From: Eubacterium sp.
GTDB taxonomy: Bacteria > Bacillota > Clostridia > Oscillospirales > Acutalibacteraceae
Reading direction: 5' to 3'
Assembly (NCBI GenBank): GCA_014465955.1
Contig: JACTVT010000049.1
Coordinates: 1-16,898, forward strand
DNA length: 16,898 nt
In this document: in pieces, positions 6,455 through 14,095 of the stretch
Position numbering within the stretch: position 1 is the first letter of the stretch
How the letters are laid out: every line of letters begins with the position of its first letter
The notes under the pieces: model-generated
Database searches by the model: none
What the model saw: only the letters and a program-made list of their open reading frames with translations
Told to the model about the DNA's origin: nothing
Translations under genes and position numbers: made by a program

Positions 6455-8527
6455 ATGGATTACAAAATGCTTTTTTCGCCTATGAAAATAGGAAATGTCG
6501 AAATAAAAAACAGAATTGTAATGGCGCCTATGCTTATGGGCTTCGGTCAATTCAATGGTAATGCAACCGAAAAAATGATGAATTATTATGAGGAGCGTGC
6601 AAAGGGCGGTACTGGACTTATTATTACCGAAATTACACGTGTAAACGATTTGTCGGGTGCCTCATCATTCGGTCAGTTATCGGCTTCTAAAGACAGAAAC
6701 ATTGCTTCAATGTCAGAACTTGCTAAAAGAATACATAAACACGGTGCAAAGTTATTTGTTGAACTCCATCACCCGGGCAGGCAAAATGTAAATCTCATGA
6801 TTAATACTGTGCCTATTTCGGTTTTGTGTGATAAAATTATGCCGAAAAACAGTTACAGTAAATTACTGTACGGCAGTATTGTTCCGCTCGGTAAAAAAAT
6901 GGTTGAAAAAGATTTGTTTTTCAAAACCAAATCACCGAGCAAATGTGAAAAAAGCAAATTTTCAGAAAGTGCAAACAAAGCGCTTACTCATAAAGAAATC
7001 AAAAAAATAATACATCAGTTTGCCGAAGCGGCACTGCGTGTAAAAAAAGCAGGCTGTGACGGTGTTGAAATTCACGCAAGCCACGGTTATCTTATTCAGC
7101 AATTTCTGTCGCCTGCAACGAATCACAGAACGGATGAATACGGCGGTTCATTAGAGAACAGAATGAGATTTCTGAATGAAATTATTGATGAAACGAGAGC
7201 ACTCTGCGGTTCTGATTTTCCTATCATTGTTCGCCTTACTGTTGATGAAATGTATGCAAACATTGCTCAACCCGATAAAGGCTATAATCTTGCCGAGGGT
7301 CTTAAAATGGCAAAAATTCTCAATGATAAAGGTATTGATGCCATTGATGTTTCATCAGCAGGGTATGATACTTTCAATTATTGGTTAGAGCCTACTACTT
7401 TTGAGTGCGGTTGGCGTAAAAATCTTGCTGAAGAAGTTAAAAAGGTTGTCGATATTCCTGTTATCGCTGCTAATCTTATCCGCTCACCAAAACAGGCAGA
7501 AGAACAACTGCAGGCAGGCATTCAGGATTTTGTTTCTCTCGGCAGACCGCACATTGCTGATCCTCACTGGGCAGAAAAAGTTCAGAGCGGAAATGAAGAT
7601 AAAATTAAACGCTGTATCTGCTGCCTATATTGTTTTGAAAGTATGATGGAGGGGGCTTATGTCGGTGATAACGGTCACTGTTCCGTAAATGCCTTTGTCG
7701 GCAGGGAAGACGAGAAACTTCTGCAAAACGGCAGCGGAAGAAAAGCAGTAATTATCGGTGCAGGCGCGGCAGGTCTTTATTCTGCGGAACTTCTTGCAAG
7801 ACGCGGTTTTGATGTAACCGTACTTGAAAAAGAAAACTGCGCAGGCGGTCAGTTAAATCTTGCCGATAAACCGCCTCACAAAGAAAAAATTCATTGGTGC
7901 ATTGAAGATTTACTTGCAAATGTTGAGTCACTTGGTGTTGAAATTAAATATAACACAATAGCAGATAAGAAATTGATTGCATCATTAAATCCCGAGATTG
8001 TCATTTGTGCTACAGGCGGAAATGCAGTTCATCCTGCTCCGTTTAAGTCTGATAATACGGTTACTGTTACGGAAATTCTGAATGGTTCAGTTAAACCTGA
8101 AAACAAGAACATATGCGTCATCGGCTCAGGAATGACAGGTCTTGAAACATCCGAACTTCTTTGTGAATTCGGCAATAAGGTTACTATTGTTGAAATGGCA
8201 GATTCAATTGCCCCCGGTGCATGGTTTCAGTCTGTTGATGATGCATTGCCGAAATTGAAAGAGGCGAATACGAAATTTCTTACTTCCACAAAACTTAAGT
8301 CAATCAACGGTAAATCAATTACTGCAATTGATTTAAAACATAATAAAGAAATAGAAATACCCTGTGATATGGTTGTTCTTTCAATGGGTGTTAAACCTGA
8401 CAATTCTTTATTTGAAGAAATTAAAAATGAATATAAATTTGTTTTCAATATCGGTGATTCAAATAAAACAGGCAGAATACATAATGCAACCGAAGATGCA
8501 TACAATATTGTTAAATCAATAAAATAA
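6455..8527 (+). CDS. NADH:flavin oxidoreductase, 2,4-dienoyl-CoA reductase / BaiH-like (OYE barrel, Fe-S, FAD/NAD domains)
   Basis: This 690-residue cytoplasmic enzyme has the three-part build of FadH and clostridial BaiH/BaiCD. An Old Yellow Enzyme barrel (about 1-370) binds FMN and carries HHPGRQ at 105-110 and the active-site stretch H207-A-S-H210-G-Y212-L. An iron-sulfur motif follows, C387-x2-C390-x2-C393-x15-C409, with an extra Cys at 389. Two Rossmann folds complete it, with GAGAAG at 435-440 for FAD and GSGMTG at 557-562 for NAD(P)H. Such enzymes reduce activated C=C bonds of enoyl-CoAs, enoates or bile-acid intermediates. The substrate cannot be assigned here, and no bai genes are nearby. 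The segment between HPGRQ and the helix starting near residue 176 is longer than in FadH. GGAG lies 7 bases before the ATG. No terminator follows: the copper-regulator promoter starts 4 bases past the stop. Confidence 0.9.
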   Translation: MDYKMLFSPMKIGNVEIKNRIVMAPMLMGFGQFNGNATEKMMNYYEERAKGGTGLIITEITRVNDLSGASSFGQLSASKDRNIASMSELAKRIHKHGAKLFVELHHPGRQNVNLMINTVPISVLCDKIMPKNSYSKLLYGSIVPLGKKMVEKDLFFKTKSPSKCEKSKFSESANKALTHKEIKKIIHQFAEAALRVKKAGCDGVEIHASHGYLIQQFLSPATNHRTDEYGGSLENRMRFLNEIIDETRALCGSDFPIIVRLTVDEMYANIAQPDKGYNLAEGLKMAKILNDKGIDAIDVSSAGYDTFNYWLEPTTFECGWRKNLAEEVKKVVDIPVIAANLIRSPKQAEEQLQAGIQDFVSLGRPHIADPHWAEKVQSGNEDKIKRCICCLYCFESMMEGAYVGDNGHCSVNAFVGREDEKLLQNGSGRKAVIIGAGAAGLYSAELLARRGFDVTVLEKENCAGGQLNLADKPPHKEKIHWCIEDLLANVESLGVEIKYNTIADKKLIASLNPEIVICATGGNAVHPAPFKSDNTVTVTEILNGSVKPENKNICVIGSGMTGLETSELLCEFGNKVTIVEMADSIAPGAWFQSVDDALPKLKEANTKFLTSTKLKSINGKSITAIDLKHNKEIEIPCDMVVLSMGVKPDNSLFEEIKNEYKFVFNIGDSNKTGRIHNATEDAYNIVKSIK

Positions 8528-8530
8528 GTA

Positions 8531-8559
8531 TTGACAAATACCCCTATAGAGTATACAAT
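8531..8559 (+). promoter_or_regulatory. Copper-responsive promoter of csoR-copA
   Basis: TTGACA (8531-8536), a 17-base spacer and TACAAT (8554-8559) form a near-consensus promoter. The spacer is almost filled by one CsoR operator and the start region by a second, so bound CsoR would block RNA polymerase. Confidence 0.88.
8538..8554 (+). promoter_or_regulatory. CsoR operator 1, in the promoter spacer
   Basis: ATACCCCTATAGAGTAT has the form of known CsoR sites (TACCC, a short AT-rich centre, GGGGTA), as at the Bacillus subtilis copZA promoter, with one base off perfect symmetry. It lies between the -35 and -10 boxes. Confidence 0.85.
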
Positions 8560-8563
8560 TTAG

Positions 8564-8580
8564 ATACCCTATAGGGGTAT
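8564..8580 (+). promoter_or_regulatory. CsoR operator 2, over the transcription start
   Basis: ATACCCTATAGGGGTAT is the reverse complement of operator 1 at 16 of 17 positions, 9 bases away, and closely matches the known CsoR consensus. It covers the predicted transcription start and would remain in the 5' leader. Confidence 0.87.
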
Positions 8581-8598
8581 AATTTTAAGGAGATTCAT

Positions 8599-8892
8599 AT
8601 GGAAAACTGTTGTCATAAAACTAAAAAGCGGGATGATGAGGAATATAAAAGACTCATAAACCGATTAAGCAGAATTGAGGGTCAGATAAGAGGAATAAAA
8701 GGTATGGTTGAGAAGGACGCATACTGTCCCGATATACTGATTCAGGTTTCTGCCGTTAATTCTGCTCTTAATTCTTTTAATAAAGAACTTTTGGCTTCGC
8801 ATATTAAGACCTGTGTTGCAAACGATATTAGAAACGGTAAAGATGAAACGATTGACGAACTTGTTTTAACTTTACAAAAATTAATGAAGTAG
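8599..8892 (+). CDS. csoR: CsoR-family copper-sensing transcriptional repressor
   Basis: This 97-residue all-helical protein is a CsoR/RcnR-type repressor that binds DNA as a tetramer and lets go when it binds Cu(I). The Cu(I) ligand set known from characterised CsoR proteins is present: C43, H68 and C72, in YCPDILIQVSAV and HIKTCV. The helix with RLSRIEGQIRGIKGM (22-36) is the conserved DNA-binding and tetramer region. The N-terminus adds C4-C5-H6, which could also touch metal. AAGGAG lies 6 bases before the ATG. The gene is first in an operon with the copper ATPase and lies behind two CsoR operators, so it should repress itself. The presence of the full Cys-His-Cys triad argues for copper rather than nickel, sulfide or formaldehyde sensing. 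Confidence 0.95.
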   Translation: MENCCHKTKKRDDEEYKRLINRLSRIEGQIRGIKGMVEKDAYCPDILIQVSAVNSALNSFNKELLASHIKTCVANDIRNGKDETIDELVLTLQKLMK

Positions 8893-8901
8893 GTATATGT
8901 T

Positions 8902-11388
8902 TTGGATTTTGATATTACGGGAATGAGTTGTGCTGCCTGCAGCGCAAGAATTGAAAAGGCAGTGTCTGAACTTGAGAATGTTGATACTGTCAGTGTTAAT
9001 CTGTTAACCAATTCCATGAATGTTTCAGGCTCTGTATCTTCAGATGAAATTATAAACACTGTTGTTTCTGTCGGTTACGGTGCAAGCGTTAAGGGAGACA
9101 CGAAAACAAAAAATTCTGCTGATACAATTAAAGATAATGAAACTTCAAAAATGGTAAAACGTCTTATTGCTTCTGTAGTTTTGTTGCTGCCTTTAATGCA
9201 TGTTTCAATGGGTCATATGATGTGGGGCTGGAGTGTACCCTCATTTTTAAATGATAATTATATCGGTATTGCACTTTTTGAACTGATTTTTACTGTCGCG
9301 GTAATGATTGTCAATCAAAAATTCTTTATAAGCGGCTTTAAAGGTATAATTCATAAAGCGGCGAATATGGATACGCTTGTTGCACTCGGTTCAGGCGCAG
9401 CATTTGTTTACAGTACGGTTGTAATGTTTCTTATGACTGTTGATATAAAAAACGGTGATATGAACGGCGCTATGCATCATTTGCATGATTTGTATTTTGA
9501 GTCATCTGCAATGATTCTAACCTTAATTACCGTTGGTAAAACACTTGAGGCATATTCAAAAGGAAAAACTACAAATGCTCTTAAGGGACTTATGGATTTA
9601 GCGCCTAAAACCGCAACAGTTATAAGAGATAATAAGGAAATAACGATATCTGCCGATGATTTGCTTATTGACGATGTTTTCGTTGTTAAAGCAGGGGAGA
9701 GCATTCCTGCCGACGGCATTGTGATAGAGGGAATATCATCTGTTGACGAGTCTGCACTGACAGGCGAAAGTATACCCTCGGATAAACAAATCAACAGCAA
9801 AGTTTTTGCAGGCACATTAAATATGAATGGCTATATAAAATGCCGTGCAATCTCTGTTGCAGGTGAAACAGACCTTTCAAAAATAATTAAAATGGTTGCC
9901 GATGCTTCTGCAACAAAAGCGCCGATTGCAAAAATTGCCGATAAGGTTTCAGGTGTATTTGTTCCTGTTGTTATTGCTATATCGCTTGTAACGCTTGCCG
10001 TATGGCTTGTTTCAGGTCAATCAGTCGGATTTTCTCTTGCAAGAAGTATATCTGTGCTTGTTATAAGTTGTCCTTGTGCACTCGGTCTTGCAACGCCTGT
10101 TGCGATAATGGTCGGCAGCGGCAAAGGTGCTAAAAACGGTATTCTGTTTAAAACGGCGGAAAGTCTTGAAGTTGCAGGTAAAACCGATGTTGTTTGTTTT
10201 GATAAAACAGGTACTGTAACAAACGGAAATCCTGTTGTTACAGATATTATTTCCGATGACAGTGATTTACTTCTTACAATTGCTTATTACGCTGAAAAGA
10301 AAAGTGAACACCCGCTATCAAAAGCAATCAATAATTATTGTGTTGAAAATAACATTATTGCTAAAAACTGTAATGATTTTAAAACAATTGTCGGCGGAGG
10401 AATTATTTGTAATATAGACAGCAAAACTGCAGTCGGCGGCAATATTGAACTGATTAATCAATACACATCGGTTGACGATATAAACATTTCCAAAGCCGAG
10501 CAATTATCACAAGAGGGTAAAACGCCGCTATATTTTGCATATGACGGTAAATTTCTCGGAATTATTGCCGTAGCAGATACAATTAAGGAAGACAGCCGCA
10601 AAGCAGTTGAACAGTTAAATAATATGGGCGTTTCAGTTGTTATGATAACAGGTGATAACGAAAATACCGCCAATGCCATAGCAAAGCAGGCTGGTATCGA
10701 TAATGTAATCGCCAAGGTTCTGCCAAATGAAAAAGAGGCGCAGGTTCGCAATCTGCAGTCATTCGGCAGTGTAGCAATGGTCGGTGACGGTATTAATGAC
10801 GCCCCCGCCTTAACACGTGCCGATACAGGCATAGCAATCGGCGCAGGTACAGACGTTGCAATAGATTCTGCCGATGTTGTTTTAATGAAAAGCAGTCCGC
10901 TTGATGTTGTAAGATCAATCAATCTTTCACGCAGAGTGCTTACCAATATCAAGGAAAATCTTTTCTGGGCATTTATCTATAATATTATCGGAATTCCGAT
11001 TGCCGCAGGTGTTCTTTATCCTGCGTTTGGAATAACGCTCAACCCTATGCTTGGTGCGGCTGCAATGAGCCTTTCAAGTTTTTGTGTAGTTATTAATGCC
11101 TTAAGGCTTAATATAGTAAATATTGATAAATCAATCATTAATAAAAGAAAGAAGGAAATTGATATGAGTTTATTCAAAAAAGAAAAAAAGCCGTATATTA
11201 CAATTGAAGGTATGATGTGCGGTCATTGTGAAGAACACGTAACCAAATCACTTGCCGATATCGGTCTTACGGTTAAGGCAGACCATACAAAAAACAGGGC
11301 AACTGTTGAAAGTGGAACAATTGACGCTGACGCCGTTAAATCGGCAGTAGAAAACGCAGGCTATAAATTTATCGAAATCGTTGAATAA
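8902..11388 (+). CDS. copA: Cu(I)-exporting P1B-type ATPase CopA, with a fused C-terminal CopZ-like domain
   Basis: This 828-residue pump moves Cu(I) out across the cell membrane. It starts with a metal-binding HMA domain (GMSCAAC, 7-13), then the membrane helices and cytoplasmic domains: TGES 287-290, the intramembrane copper motif C390-P-C392, DKTGT from 434 (phosphorylated Asp 434), H470-P471 and GDGIND 628-633. Y693-N694 and M722-S-L-S-S726 match the Cu(I)-specific P1B-1 signature. After the last helix a basic linker leads into a second HMA domain (about 764-828; GMMCGHC at 770-776), which looks like an appended CopZ chaperone. Most CopA proteins have HMA domains only at the N-terminus. 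The start is a TTG, with AGGT overlapping the csoR stop 7 bases upstream; no in-frame ATG fits before the HMA motif. The gene follows csoR by 9 bases, so both share the copper promoter. Confidence 0.95.
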   Translation: MDFDITGMSCAACSARIEKAVSELENVDTVSVNLLTNSMNVSGSVSSDEIINTVVSVGYGASVKGDTKTKNSADTIKDNETSKMVKRLIASVVLLLPLMHVSMGHMMWGWSVPSFLNDNYIGIALFELIFTVAVMIVNQKFFISGFKGIIHKAANMDTLVALGSGAAFVYSTVVMFLMTVDIKNGDMNGAMHHLHDLYFESSAMILTLITVGKTLEAYSKGKTTNALKGLMDLAPKTATVIRDNKEITISADDLLIDDVFVVKAGESIPADGIVIEGISSVDESALTGESIPSDKQINSKVFAGTLNMNGYIKCRAISVAGETDLSKIIKMVADASATKAPIAKIADKVSGVFVPVVIAISLVTLAVWLVSGQSVGFSLARSISVLVISCPCALGLATPVAIMVGSGKGAKNGILFKTAESLEVAGKTDVVCFDKTGTVTNGNPVVTDIISDDSDLLLTIAYYAEKKSEHPLSKAINNYCVENNIIAKNCNDFKTIVGGGIICNIDSKTAVGGNIELINQYTSVDDINISKAEQLSQEGKTPLYFAYDGKFLGIIAVADTIKEDSRKAVEQLNNMGVSVVMITGDNENTANAIAKQAGIDNVIAKVLPNEKEAQVRNLQSFGSVAMVGDGINDAPALTRADTGIAIGAGTDVAIDSADVVLMKSSPLDVVRSINLSRRVLTNIKENLFWAFIYNIIGIPIAAGVLYPAFGITLNPMLGAAAMSLSSFCVVINALRLNIVNIDKSIINKRKKEIDMSLFKKEKKPYITIEGMMCGHCEEHVTKSLADIGLTVKADHTKNRATVESGTIDADAVKSAVENAGYKFIEIVE
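11152..11156 (+). promoter_or_regulatory. Internal ribosome site within copA, before the CopZ-like domain
   Basis: AAGGA lies 7 bases before an in-frame ATG at 11164, at the junction between the ATPase and the C-terminal HMA domain. It is as good as or better than the sites of annotated genes here and could start translation of the domain alone. Confidence 0.5.
11164..11388 (+). CDS. Possible internal start: free CopZ-like copper chaperone from the 3' end of copA
   Basis: An in-frame ATG at codon 755 of copA, with AAGGA 7 bases upstream, would yield a 74-residue protein beginning MSLFKKEKK and containing a single HMA domain with GMMCGHC and the typical ending AVENAGYKF. Its size and layout are those of a stand-alone CopZ chaperone, which carries Cu(I) to CopA in the cytoplasm. 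The simplest history is that a former copZ gene was joined to copA when the intervening stop codon was lost, leaving its ribosome site in place. Making both a fused and a free chaperone has precedent in E. coli copA, which does it by frameshifting. Whether this start is used is inference. Confidence 0.45.
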   Translation: MSLFKKEKKPYITIEGMMCGHCEEHVTKSLADIGLTVKADHTKNRATVESGTIDADAVKSAVENAGYKFIEIVE

Positions 11389-11393
11389 TAAAC

Positions 11394-11427
11394 AGGCACG
11401 GATTAATGAACAAATCCGTGCCTTTAT
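11394..11427. terminator. Bidirectional terminator between copA and the convergent aminopeptidase gene
   Basis: An 11-pair stem AGGCACGGATT/AATCCGTGCCT (11394-11404 with 11413-11423) with an 8-base loop has T-rich sequence on both sides when read in each direction. It serves both genes. Confidence 0.82.
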
Positions 11428-11436
11428 TTAAGTCTC

Positions 11437-12501
11437 TTATAAAATTAATAATTCTTTGCTGACTGTTGAAATGTTTTCGCAACCATTTTCTTTTACAATG
11501 CATACATCTTCAATTCTGATTCCGAATTTATCGGGAATATAAATTCCAGGCTCTACGGAAGTTATATTATTGACGTTAAACGTATCTTCACTTCGAGGTG
11601 ATGCACTGTAGCCTTCGTGAATGTCAAGACCTACACCGTGCCCAAGCGAATGCCTGAAATATTTGCCCATATTCTTAGTTTCAAGCACATCATATGCTGC
11701 TTTATAAACATCTGCACATTTTACACCGCTTTTCAGTGCGCTTATGCCTGCAAGTTGTGCATCAAGAACAAGATTATACATTTCTTTCATTTCATCTGTT
11801 GCACTGCCGACTGCAACAGTTCTCGTCATATCCGAATGATAACCTTTATAAGTTGCACCGAAATCAAACAGAACAAAATCACCGTTTTGTATTTTTCTGT
11901 CACTCGGTACTCCGTGCGGCAGGGAAGTGTGACTTCCTGCAAGCAGTATTGTATCAAAAGATAAACCGTCAGACCCATTCTTTGCCATAATATAGTTGAA
12001 CAGTGAGGCAAGTTCTTTTTCTGTTTTGCCGATTTTTATGTGATTAAGAAGTTCGATAAAACTTTTCTCAGCAATATCATTTGCCTGTTTCATCAATTCA
12101 ATCTCTTCATCGGTTTTTACATTTCTCATTTCGGCAAGACTGTCATTAATCGGAATAAATTCGCAATTTGTTGCTTCTTTATAAGTATTGTATGCTTTCA
12201 GTGTTATGGTTTCATTTTCAAATCCGAGTGTTTTAATATTATGCCTTTTGCATAGTTCTTTAACTGTATCACTGAATTTTGTGTTGATTTCAATTACATT
12301 CAGTCTTGTTTTCTCAGCATGTTTTTCAGCAGTTTCCGTATATCTTGAGTCAACAATGTGATGGCCGATTCCGTTTTTTGTCAGAAGAATTACACCTTCG
12401 CTCGGCGAAAAACCGCAGAAATAATGCATATTGCTTTCATTCAAAAGTATTACAGCATCTGCATTTACCGTACATATTAAATCTGAAATTTTATTATTCA
12501 T
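11437..12501 (-). CDS. M24 family Xaa-Pro aminopeptidase / dipeptidase
   Basis: This 354-residue cytoplasmic metallopeptidase has an N-terminal creatinase-like domain (about 1-125) and a pita-bread catalytic domain (about 130-354). The five metal ligands of the family are all visible: D213 and D224 (DFGATYKGYHSDMT), H288 (SLGHGVG), E317 (VEPGIY) and E331 (RIEDV), with the active-site His 196 in LPHGVPSD. The family removes N-terminal residues ahead of proline or splits Xaa-Pro dipeptides; which of these applies is not decided by sequence. The frame is open up to a TTG at 12546, but that codon is the -35 box and a further ATG at 12519 overlaps the -10 box. The ATG at 12501, with GGTGAT just upstream, is therefore the start. 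Transcription would begin about 10 bases before it, giving a very short leader. Confidence 0.92.
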   Translation of the reverse strand: MNNKISDLICTVNADAVILLNESNMHYFCGFSPSEGVILLTKNGIGHHIVDSRYTETAEKHAEKTRLNVIEINTKFSDTVKELCKRHNIKTLGFENETITLKAYNTYKEATNCEFIPINDSLAEMRNVKTDEEIELMKQANDIAEKSFIELLNHIKIGKTEKELASLFNYIMAKNGSDGLSFDTILLAGSHTSLPHGVPSDRKIQNGDFVLFDFGATYKGYHSDMTRTVAVGSATDEMKEMYNLVLDAQLAGISALKSGVKCADVYKAAYDVLETKNMGKYFRHSLGHGVGLDIHEGYSASPRSEDTFNVNNITSVEPGIYIPDKFGIRIEDVCIVKENGCENISTVSKELLIL

Positions 12502-12517
12502 AAATATCACCAGTTTC

Positions 12518-12546
12518 ATTATAAATTTAATACATAAAATTGTCAA
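12518..12546 (-). promoter_or_regulatory. Consensus promoter of the M24 aminopeptidase gene
   Basis: On the minus strand, perfect TTGACA (12546-12541) and TATAAT (12523-12518) are separated by 17 bases. The expected start at about 12511 is right at the GGTGAT ribosome site. Its -35 box is 6 bases from the -35 box of the divergent arabinofuranosidase promoter. Confidence 0.88.
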
Positions 12547-12552
12547 ATCTTA

Positions 12553-12581
12553 TTGACTTTAAAATAACAATGTGATAATTT
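12553..12581 (+). promoter_or_regulatory. Promoter of the arabinofuranosidase gene with TRTGn extended -10
   Basis: TTGACT (12553-12558), a 17-base spacer ending in TGTGA and TAATTT (12576-12581); the layout matches the tRNA-Leu and TtcA-like promoters. No clear catabolite-repression (cre) or sugar-repressor palindrome was seen beside it. Confidence 0.72.
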
Positions 12582-12610
12582 TTACTTAACAAATTTTATG
12601 GAGTGTAATT

Positions 12611-14095
12611 ATGGAAAAATACTTAATTAATCCTAATCAAAAAATAAGCAAAATTAATAAAGATATTTATGGCCATTTTTCAGAGCATCTCGGAAGATGT
12701 ATTTATGACGGAATTTATGTCGGCGAAAATTCAAAAATTCCAAATATAAACGGTATGAGAAGCGATGTGGTAAATGCGCTTAAAGAAATGGGAATCCCTG
12801 TTCTTCGCTGGCCCGGTGGCTGCTTTGCAGATGAATATCACTGGAAAGACGGAATCGGTCCTAAAGAAACAAGAAAGAAAATGGTAAATACCCACTGGGG
12901 CGGACTTGTTGAAGATAATTCCTTCGGTACGCACGAATTTCTTGAACTTTGTGAACAACTTGGCTGTGATGCTTATATTAACGGCAATGTTGGTTCAGGC
13001 AGTGTTGAAGAAATGAATGAATGGGTTGAATATATGACTTTTGACGGAGTATCTCCAATGGCAGAACTTCGCAAAAAGAACGGCAGGGAAAAGCCATGGA
13101 ACATCAAATATTTCGGCGTTGGCAATGAATCGTGGGGCTGCGGCGGCAATATGGACCCCGAGTATTACGGCTGCCTCTTCAAGAGATATAATACATATGT
13201 GCGTGACTATAATAAGGGTGTACATATTGAGCGTATTGCCTGCGGTCCTAACAGTGATAATTATCACTGGACAAAAGAGGTTATGGACAAGGTTAAACAC
13301 CATGCAAACGGTATTGCACTCCATTACTATACTTTGCCTACAAATAACTGGGCAGACAAAGGCTCTTCAACTGAATTTGACAGAAATCTTTATTACAGAA
13401 CACTTGCCAATGCATATAAAATGGAAGAACTGATTACGAATCATCTTGCCGTTATGGACAGCGTAAATCCGGAGCGTTGGGTTAAACTCGTTATTGATGA
13501 GTGGGGAACTTGGTATAACGTTGAACCCGGCACAAACCCGGGGTTCCTTTATCAGCAGAGTACGATGCGTGATGCCATGGTAACGGCTCTTACACTCAAT
13601 ATATTCAATAAACATGCAGACAGAATTATGATGGCAAATATTGCACAGACAGTTAATGTCCTTCAGTCCGTTATTCTTACAGAAGCAGACAAAATGGTTC
13701 TTACACCTACTTATTATGTCTTCAAAATGTTTAAAGATCATCAGGAAAATACGCTTCTCGGTTCTTATCTAACAACAGAATCTTTTGAAGTTAAGGAAAT
13801 TAACCGCACCTGCCCTCAGTTAATTGAGTCTGCTTCCGTTGATGAAAGCGGTGTTATTTACTCGACAATCGCAAATGTTTCGGCAAGTAAGAAATCTAAA
13901 ATTAAATGCCAGATTGCCGATACTAAAGTTAAATCAATCAAGGCCGAAATTCTCACAGGTGATATTCACGATAAGAATGATTTTGAAAATGACCATCAAG
14001 TTTTCACGAAAGAATTTACTGATTTCAGAAAAACTTCAGATGGTTTTGTTGCTGAAATTCCGCCTTGTTCAGTTGTAAAATTTGTTATTGAATAA
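12611..14095 (+). CDS. GH51 alpha-L-arabinofuranosidase, intracellular
   Basis: This 494-residue enzyme removes terminal alpha-L-arabinofuranosyl groups from arabinan or arabinoxylan fragments. It matches family GH51: the N-terminal stretch IYGHFSEHLGRCIYDG, the RWPGGCFAD(E)YHW motif near residues 72-85, the acid/base Glu 173 in VGNESWG, and the nucleophile Glu 297 in VIDEWG. The catalytic (beta/alpha)8 barrel fills about residues 15-370 and a beta-sandwich domain the rest; the length is normal for the family. There is no signal peptide, so it acts in the cytoplasm on imported oligosaccharides, as most bacterial GH51 enzymes do. GGAG lies 7 bases before the ATG. No arabinose transporter or regulator lies in the window. 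The stop codon overlaps the start of the next gene. Confidence 0.95.
   Translation: MEKYLINPNQKISKINKDIYGHFSEHLGRCIYDGIYVGENSKIPNINGMRSDVVNALKEMGIPVLRWPGGCFADEYHWKDGIGPKETRKKMVNTHWGGLVEDNSFGTHEFLELCEQLGCDAYINGNVGSGSVEEMNEWVEYMTFDGVSPMAELRKKNGREKPWNIKYFGVGNESWGCGGNMDPEYYGCLFKRYNTYVRDYNKGVHIERIACGPNSDNYHWTKEVMDKVKHHANGIALHYYTLPTNNWADKGSSTEFDRNLYYRTLANAYKMEELITNHLAVMDSVNPERWVKLVIDEWGTWYNVEPGTNPGFLYQQSTMRDAMVTALTLNIFNKHADRIMMANIAQTVNVLQSVILTEADKMVLTPTYYVFKMFKDHQENTLLGSYLTTESFEVKEINRTCPQLIESASVDESGVIYSTIANVSASKKSKIKCQIADTKVKSIKAEILTGDIHDKNDFENDHQVFTKEFTDFRKTSDGFVAEIPPCSVVKFVIE

Noticed and set aside
8538..8580. The long inverted repeat before csoR as a plain terminator of the oxidoreductase gene
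   Set aside because: It lies over a near-consensus promoter and both arms match CsoR operators, so a regulatory reading comes first. Only a weak T run follows the hairpin.
10458..10952. A 164-codon open frame on the minus strand within copA
   Set aside because: It is antisense to the phosphorylation and GDGIND region of an intact gene, has a composition dictated by that gene, and shows no ribosome site or recognisable domain.
12502..12546. Upstream TTG (12546) or ATG (12519) as the start of the M24 peptidase
   Set aside because: Both lie on the promoter boxes (TTGACA and TATAAT), upstream of the expected transcription start.
13041..13433. A 130-codon open frame on the plus strand within the arabinofuranosidase gene
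   Set aside because: It is an out-of-frame shadow of a conserved GH51 coding region and has no features of its own.
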